A DNA stretch of 64,000 nucleotides from Hexactinellida sp. DTS-2022 (lineage: Eukaryota > Porifera > Hexactinellida), in NCBI GenBank assembly GCA_028753945.1, contig JAPNXP010000007.1, forward strand, positions 4,092,001 through 4,156,000, given 5' to 3'. The notes under the pieces were generated by a model. The model searched no databases and was not told the DNA's origin. It was given only the letters and a program-made list of their open reading frames with translations. Positions 59,354-64,000 of this stretch are shown piece after piece (the stretch's first letter is position 1; every line of letters starts with the position of its first letter). The position numbers were made by a program, and so were the translations under genes.

Positions 59354-60165
59354 TGACCCGCATTTGAGCATCGAAAGCCGCTGACCCGCGAAGGTCCTCG
59401 AAAAACCCGCATTGGAAAACTAATTTTCTGGAGCACAATTCTCTAAAATCAGATCAGTATTAAGACTAAGCACGCTTAAAACACCTAAATAGTTCCCTTT
59501 TTGTTCATTTTAGTTACTCTTATTCAGTAAATAGGTAGTAAACTTGTCTGTTTCCAATAGAAACTAACATAAATATGTCAAAATGGCTTTACCAATCAAA
59601 TTTTAAGTACTCCAAAACGAGTCCACACCCCCTTCGAATGACCCGCATTGGAGCAACTTGAGAGGTTGCTATCCCATACGGTATATTAAATTCACTTTCA
59701 GCTCAATCGTGACTATTTATTGGAAAAGATCAATTCCTCATTATTAATCTATACCATTAAAACACAAGCCTGGGTGAATATGTGTATATGTGGTGTATAT
59801 ATTTGTTTGTATGTTATGAGTTGATTGAAGAAAGTGGACGGTTTCCAAATGTGATTTTTGGCATATAGGGGTAACTTTTGGCACCCGCCAACAAGTTGAG
59901 GTTTCCAATCAAAATTTCTCACACCTCGACAAGTTATGACGTCATTGTCACATTTCGAGAACCCTGAAAATTCACTTAATCGCACATAATTCGCGCCCTC
60001 TAAGAGATAAAATCTGAAAATTTAATAGAACATGTACATTAATGATGCGGACACGTGGGTCACACCAGATCACCAATATGCTTACTCATTATCGCATGAT
60101 GACGTAATCACTAAATTTCGCATTGTTAAATTCTACTATTTAGGCCTATTACGCTTTATAATCAA

Positions 60166-61368
60166 CGAGCCCTTCGGTCTCGGTCGCTTTGCGACAGATC
60201 GGTGCTACGCACCTCAAGTTAACGGCCGCTATGCGGCCTTACTCTTCACCCTTTCTGCATGGAAAATGGTAGAAAGGGACGTTATATAGATCCTTATATG
60301 ATTTCCATTTTTTTAACTTGCTTTTCATATTCTAAATTTATAAACGCGAAATTCGTGATCAGCATACTTGTTTACCTATAATACCCGGTGAAAGCTAACT
60401 TCTAGGTTGATTTTTAATTTCATCAATTTGTTTTCCTATTTTTGTAAACAACAACAACAAATATTCATATTATAATTTTTATAAACGCGAAATTCGTGAT
60501 CAGCATACTTGTTTACCTATAATACCCGGTGAAAGCAAACTTCTATGTTGATTTTGAATTCATTAATTTGTTTACCTATTTTGTGTAAACAACAACAATA
60601 AATATTCATATTAGAAAATTGTAAATGCGAAATTCGTGTTCAGCATACTTGTTAACCTATAATACCCGTTGGAAGCGAACTTCTAGGTTGATTTTAAATT
60701 TCATTAATTTGTTTACCTATTTTGTGTAAACAACAACAACAAATATTCATATTATAAATTTGTAAATGCGAAATTCGTGTTCAGCATACTTGTTAACCTA
60801 TAATACCCGTTGGAAGCAAACTTCTAGGTTGATTTTGAATTTCATTAATTTGTTTACCTATTTTGTGTAAACAACAACAACAAATATTCATATTATAAAT
60901 TTGTAAATGCGAAATTCGTGTTCAGCATACTTGTTAACCTATAATACCCGTTGGAAGCAAACTTCTAGGTTGATTTTGAATTTCATTAATTTGTTTACCT
61001 ATTTTGTGTAAACAACAACAACAAATATTCATATTATAAATTTGTAAATGCGAAATTCGTGTTCAGCATGCTTGTTAACCTATAATACCCGTTGGAAGCA
61101 AACTTCTAGGTTGATTTTGAATTTCATTAATTTGTTTACCTATTTTGTGTAAACAACAACAACAAATATTCATATTATAAATTTATAAATGCGAAATTCG
61201 TGTTCAGCATACTTGTTTACATATTATAACATTTGAAAGTTAGTGAATATCTCATATATTAATGCGGTTTCTATCCCCCCGTCACTTTAATACAATCCGG
61301 ACAAACAAACACACACACACACACACACAAACAAACACACACACAACAATCGAGATTTAATAATTAGA
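60166..61368 (-). mobile_element. Helitron family B, nested, with tandem core
   Basis: On the minus strand it starts TCTAATTATTAAATCTCG at 61368 after A and ends CTCG at 60166 before T. The host sequence either side (ataatcaa and tattaggagtatata) is continuous in the family-A copies at about 15852-15876 and 24850-24880, proving insertion between A and T without duplication. Most of its body is the 140-bp repeat array. Confidence 0.88.
60335..61230. repeat. 140-bp tandem repeat, about 6.5 copies
   Basis: gcgaaattcgtg recurs every 138-140 bp, with cttgtt.acctataatacccg and gtaaacaacaacaacaaata in each unit. The fourth to sixth units are almost identical while the first two are diverged, so the array grew from its right side. 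Confidence 0.9.
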
Positions 61369-61679
61369 TATTAGGAGTATATAAACCACACACCAACCGC
61401 GAAGCGGTTGGCGTGTGGTTGTGTTCTGCCGCGAAGCGACCTAGCAAGCGAAGCTCGCTAGTTAATTAATTAAAGTAGGATTAATCATTACAAATAGAAA
61501 TAGGATTACGTGGAGTATCTACGCTAGTATTTGGAATAATAGAATTGACATCGTTATCAACTGTAAAATGTTCCAAGTGTTTTCATTGTACTGTAAGAAA
61601 CACATATTCACTTACAAACAACTAGCATCATTATAATATCATTAATTATCAAAGCAGTACAGTGGATTCCGGTGTAACC

Positions 61680-63855
61680 GCCCAGATTATACCCCCCCCT
61701 CCTCGAATATACCCGGGTATAATCTGTCCTAATCCAGAATATACCCCCGGGTATGAAGTGGGCTAACCCAAAATATACCCTTTGGGCGTATAATCTGGGC
61801 TAGCCCACTCAGGGGCGAGGCCAGCCTCAACTGTTTTGTAGGGCTTAAGCCCTGGACAATCACTCAAAAATAGAGGTCCAACGAGAACCTCAAAAGAATC
61901 TAACAATTTTTTAGTCATCCCACAGTGGTATTATACTACATTTTACTTTCCAATCCAATCGAGATTATTTTCGATACTCGATTGCTGATTTTTCGAATCA
62001 ATTGGATTGCCCATAGTTTAGATAGATTGGAACGCAATCAATGGACCTGGATCGATTTTATTTCTGTTTCTCGATTGGTGAAATATTTTTACCCAAATTG
62101 ATGGATAAAATAAGATCTAACATTTATCTCAAATCATTATTGCAACTTGGTTGTCAGTTTCAGACAATGTGTATACCCTTTTTCATTATTAATTTAAATC
62201 AACATCATAATTTTCGATAATTCGATTCTTTAATCCAAGGGTATGTTCAAATGCGAATTGTATCTAGTTACTACTGAAATGTATAAATAGTGGTGCCTCT
62301 GATGTGACTAATAAAGAATCGATTAGAATTTCAACTAAAATAAAATATATCTAGGTAATAAGCTAACAACATGTAAATATTATGATCAACCGACCTAAAT
62401 AACTTAGAAAAATCGATAAAAACATTAGAAAAATCGATAGAAAAACCTTATCAAATCGAATGCGATTATCGATGGTCAATATCAATTGGATTTCTCAGGT
62501 GCAGCGTCTATTGTGCAACCCACGATATCGGTTGGATTGGATTGACAACCTGATTACAAAGGAATATTGACTAATTATATATGAATTATTTGACTAATTA
62601 TATATGAATTATTTGATCTAATTGTAAATTTGAAACAGTCGAAACATTGTCATTACCATTCAAATTAGATCAGTATGGAACAAAAATGCAATTGGATGCA
62701 TAACTAAATATTTCAATAGGCAAAATTATTTGGCGGGCCTGCATATTTTGCTCCTGCGGGCCGAAGTTTGTAGACCCCTGGTCTAAAGAATTAATTAAAG
62801 AAACAATACTAAAGTATATGAGAACATTGATATCTAAAATATTAATTTCAGAAATTATCTAATTAAATATAGAAATGTTGTACTATTTTATACGTAAACA
62901 CCATCAGTAATTAAATTAGGGGGCTAACTTTATAAAATTTGGGGGGGGGGCTAAATTTCGGATTTGGTGGGGCTTAGCCCCTAAAGCCCCCCCCTGGCCT
63001 CGCCACTGAGCCCACTCCATACCCGGGTACAGTCTGCTAGGAGCTAGGACAGATTATACTCCCTGCATACCGTATATTGTGTCATGTGCAAAAATGTGGG
63101 GCGTCTGGTGTAATCTATGTAAATCCCATATTACGCGATGCAACTTTGTTGCATGCAACATTATATATACGTACAAGGTGCAACAATTTTGCATGAATAT
63201 CGAACACTCAACAATTTGCATGAACTATCGCAAAAACAAATTTGTATGCAACATTCCAAATATACGATGCAACTTTGTTCTACTATCTAATTTTCTTCGT
63301 ATATAAACAAATAAACGTATGACCCATCTCTAAGTTGAATTATTATCGAATATATGAATTATGCCAATTATCCATGAACTACTAACTTTTTGGCAAACTT
63401 TTGGTATTCGCGATATTGATAGTTTATTAGCGAGATTTACCCGCTGAGAAGTTGAATTTGATTAAATATGAGTTCTCTTGGTAGTTTTAACAATCAATAA
63501 TGGATTATTCGGCAAATAGAATAGTTTATAATCTATTCACAATTATTTGAAAAAAATTTCAATTAATTAGAACGTATTTTAGTACAAAAATTAAAACCAC
63601 ATAATATAAACTTGTGGTGGATTTTTTGTTCAATCGTCATTCGAAATATTGTTGCACCTTGTACGTATATACAATGTTGCATGCAACAAAGTTGCATCGT
63701 GTCTGATCACTGTGGTGGGATTTATGTATACATAGATTACACCAGACGCTTCACATTTTGCACATGACACAATATACGGTAGCAGGGAGTATAATCTGTC
63801 CTAGCCTAGACTATACCCGAAAATAATCTGTTCTAATCCAGATTATACCCCTTGT
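61680..63855. mobile_element. Foldback element with GTATAATCTG and GCAAC palindromes
   Basis: Inverted arms 63035-63195 and 63640-63795 share agattatactccctgc, accgtatattgtgtcatgtg, cgtctggtgtaatctatgta and gatgcaactttgttgcatgc; outer parts (61690-61800 and 63800-63850) share cagattataccc and ctgtcctaat. Interrupted in its left arm by a hAT insertion. No gene. Confidence 0.7.
61810..63008. mobile_element. Non-autonomous hAT element, 1,199 bp
   Basis: TIRs caggggcgaggccag and ctggcctcgccactg. Perfect 8-bp duplication agcccact at 61802-61809 and 63009-63016. The interior has no transposase frame; near 62745-62782 it carries what looks like an end of another hAT MITE (gaagtttgtagacccctgg). Confidence 0.93.
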
Positions 63856-64000
63856 TTAAAACCGTTAAACCGTTAATAAAACGTCGGCCTGCCGACGCGC
63901 TCGCCTGACTAGACCATTAGTGATAGACATTTCAAATTTAAACATGGAATAGAGAAATTCCTGGAGATGATCACCTCGAAGGCCGATTTCTCAATTTCTT
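63856..64000. other. Window end, no feature
   Basis: Short single-copy-looking sequence; nothing recognisable. Confidence 0.4.

Larger units (their letters stand above)
46431..59668. mobile_element. Element with 10-bp TSD, split by the 12.9-kb hAT-type unit
   Basis: The 10-bp ctatcccata occurs at 46421-46430 and 59669-59678, and the outer flanks are two halves of one older repeat. The element itself is only 46431-46439 plus 59354-59668 (about 324 bp); it contains gacccgcattt/ggagc words repeated in direct orientation. A 10-bp duplication would suit a MULE-type MITE. Superfamily uncertain. Confidence 0.65.
59748..61461 (+). mobile_element. Helitron family A, containing a nested family-B Helitron
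   Basis: Starts TCTATACCATTAAAACACAAG-like sequence at 59748 after A, ends CTAG at 61458-61461 before T. The body 59748-60165 matches 15890-16290 inverted; the 3' hairpin part is 61369-61461 (accaaccgcgaagcggttgg; ccgcgaagcgacctagc). Confidence 0.88.

Noticed and set aside
1-64000. tRNA, rRNA or tRNA-derived SINE promoters
   Set aside because: GC-rich hairpin segments were inspected; they are Helitron 3' ends and lack A-box/B-box spacing or cloverleaf structure.

Overview
This is a repeat-rich, AT-rich nuclear segment from an animal, and its transposons are more informative than its genes. Evidence for a metazoan: a spliced VIP36/LMAN2-type cargo lectin on the minus strand with four exons in consistent phase and GT-AG introns, ankyrin-repeat genes with a 66-bp intron, a THAP zinc finger, FLYWCH-MULE and hAT transposases, and many Helitrons. 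I cannot name the species. I see no bacterial operon, CRISPR array, rRNA or tRNA gene.

Layout. 1-9 kb: a foldback family with CATG ends and 7-bp target duplications (69-854, 6803-8671), a broken THAP gene next to a matching terminus, and a decayed MULE transposase. 9-14 kb: ankyrin gene 1 (9077-10381), a possible beta-trefoil-like exon (11470-11715), a 1.07-kb near-perfect palindrome (11894-12960) and an unrecognised frameshifted coding stretch. 14-24 kb: hAT MITEs, a Helitron beside a 594-bp perfect (CATA)n tract, and an old MULE element with RING-like remnants that has been split by at least five later insertions. 24.8-31.8 kb: a head-to-tail Helitron array of about 11 units with a 1,692-bp higher-order repeat. 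32-35.4 kb: an apparently intact autonomous MULE with 9-bp target duplications, then a dead relative carrying a hAT MITE. 36.4-41.3 kb: the most gene-like part, with a 109-aa gene, ankyrin gene 2 and LMAN2. 42-46 kb: a broken OTU-protease-like gene interrupted by hAT MITEs, then Tc1/pogo-type MITEs. 46.4-59.7 kb: a nested insertion in which an element with 10-bp duplications holds a 12.9-kb unit with hAT-type ends and 8-bp duplications, itself filled by tandem units each built round a 115-bp hairpin. 59.7-61.5 kb: a Helitron inserted in a Helitron. 61.7-63.9 kb: a foldback element carrying a hAT insertion.

How it fits together. The host genes are few: LMAN2 acts in the early secretory pathway; the two ankyrin proteins and the 109-aa protein share an N-terminal signature (FLGLG followed by FD) and look like a lineage-specific family. 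Almost everything else is layered transposons, and flanking duplications or in-window empty sites let much of the insertion order be read directly. Exon joins and transposon borders were read by eye; no database search was run.
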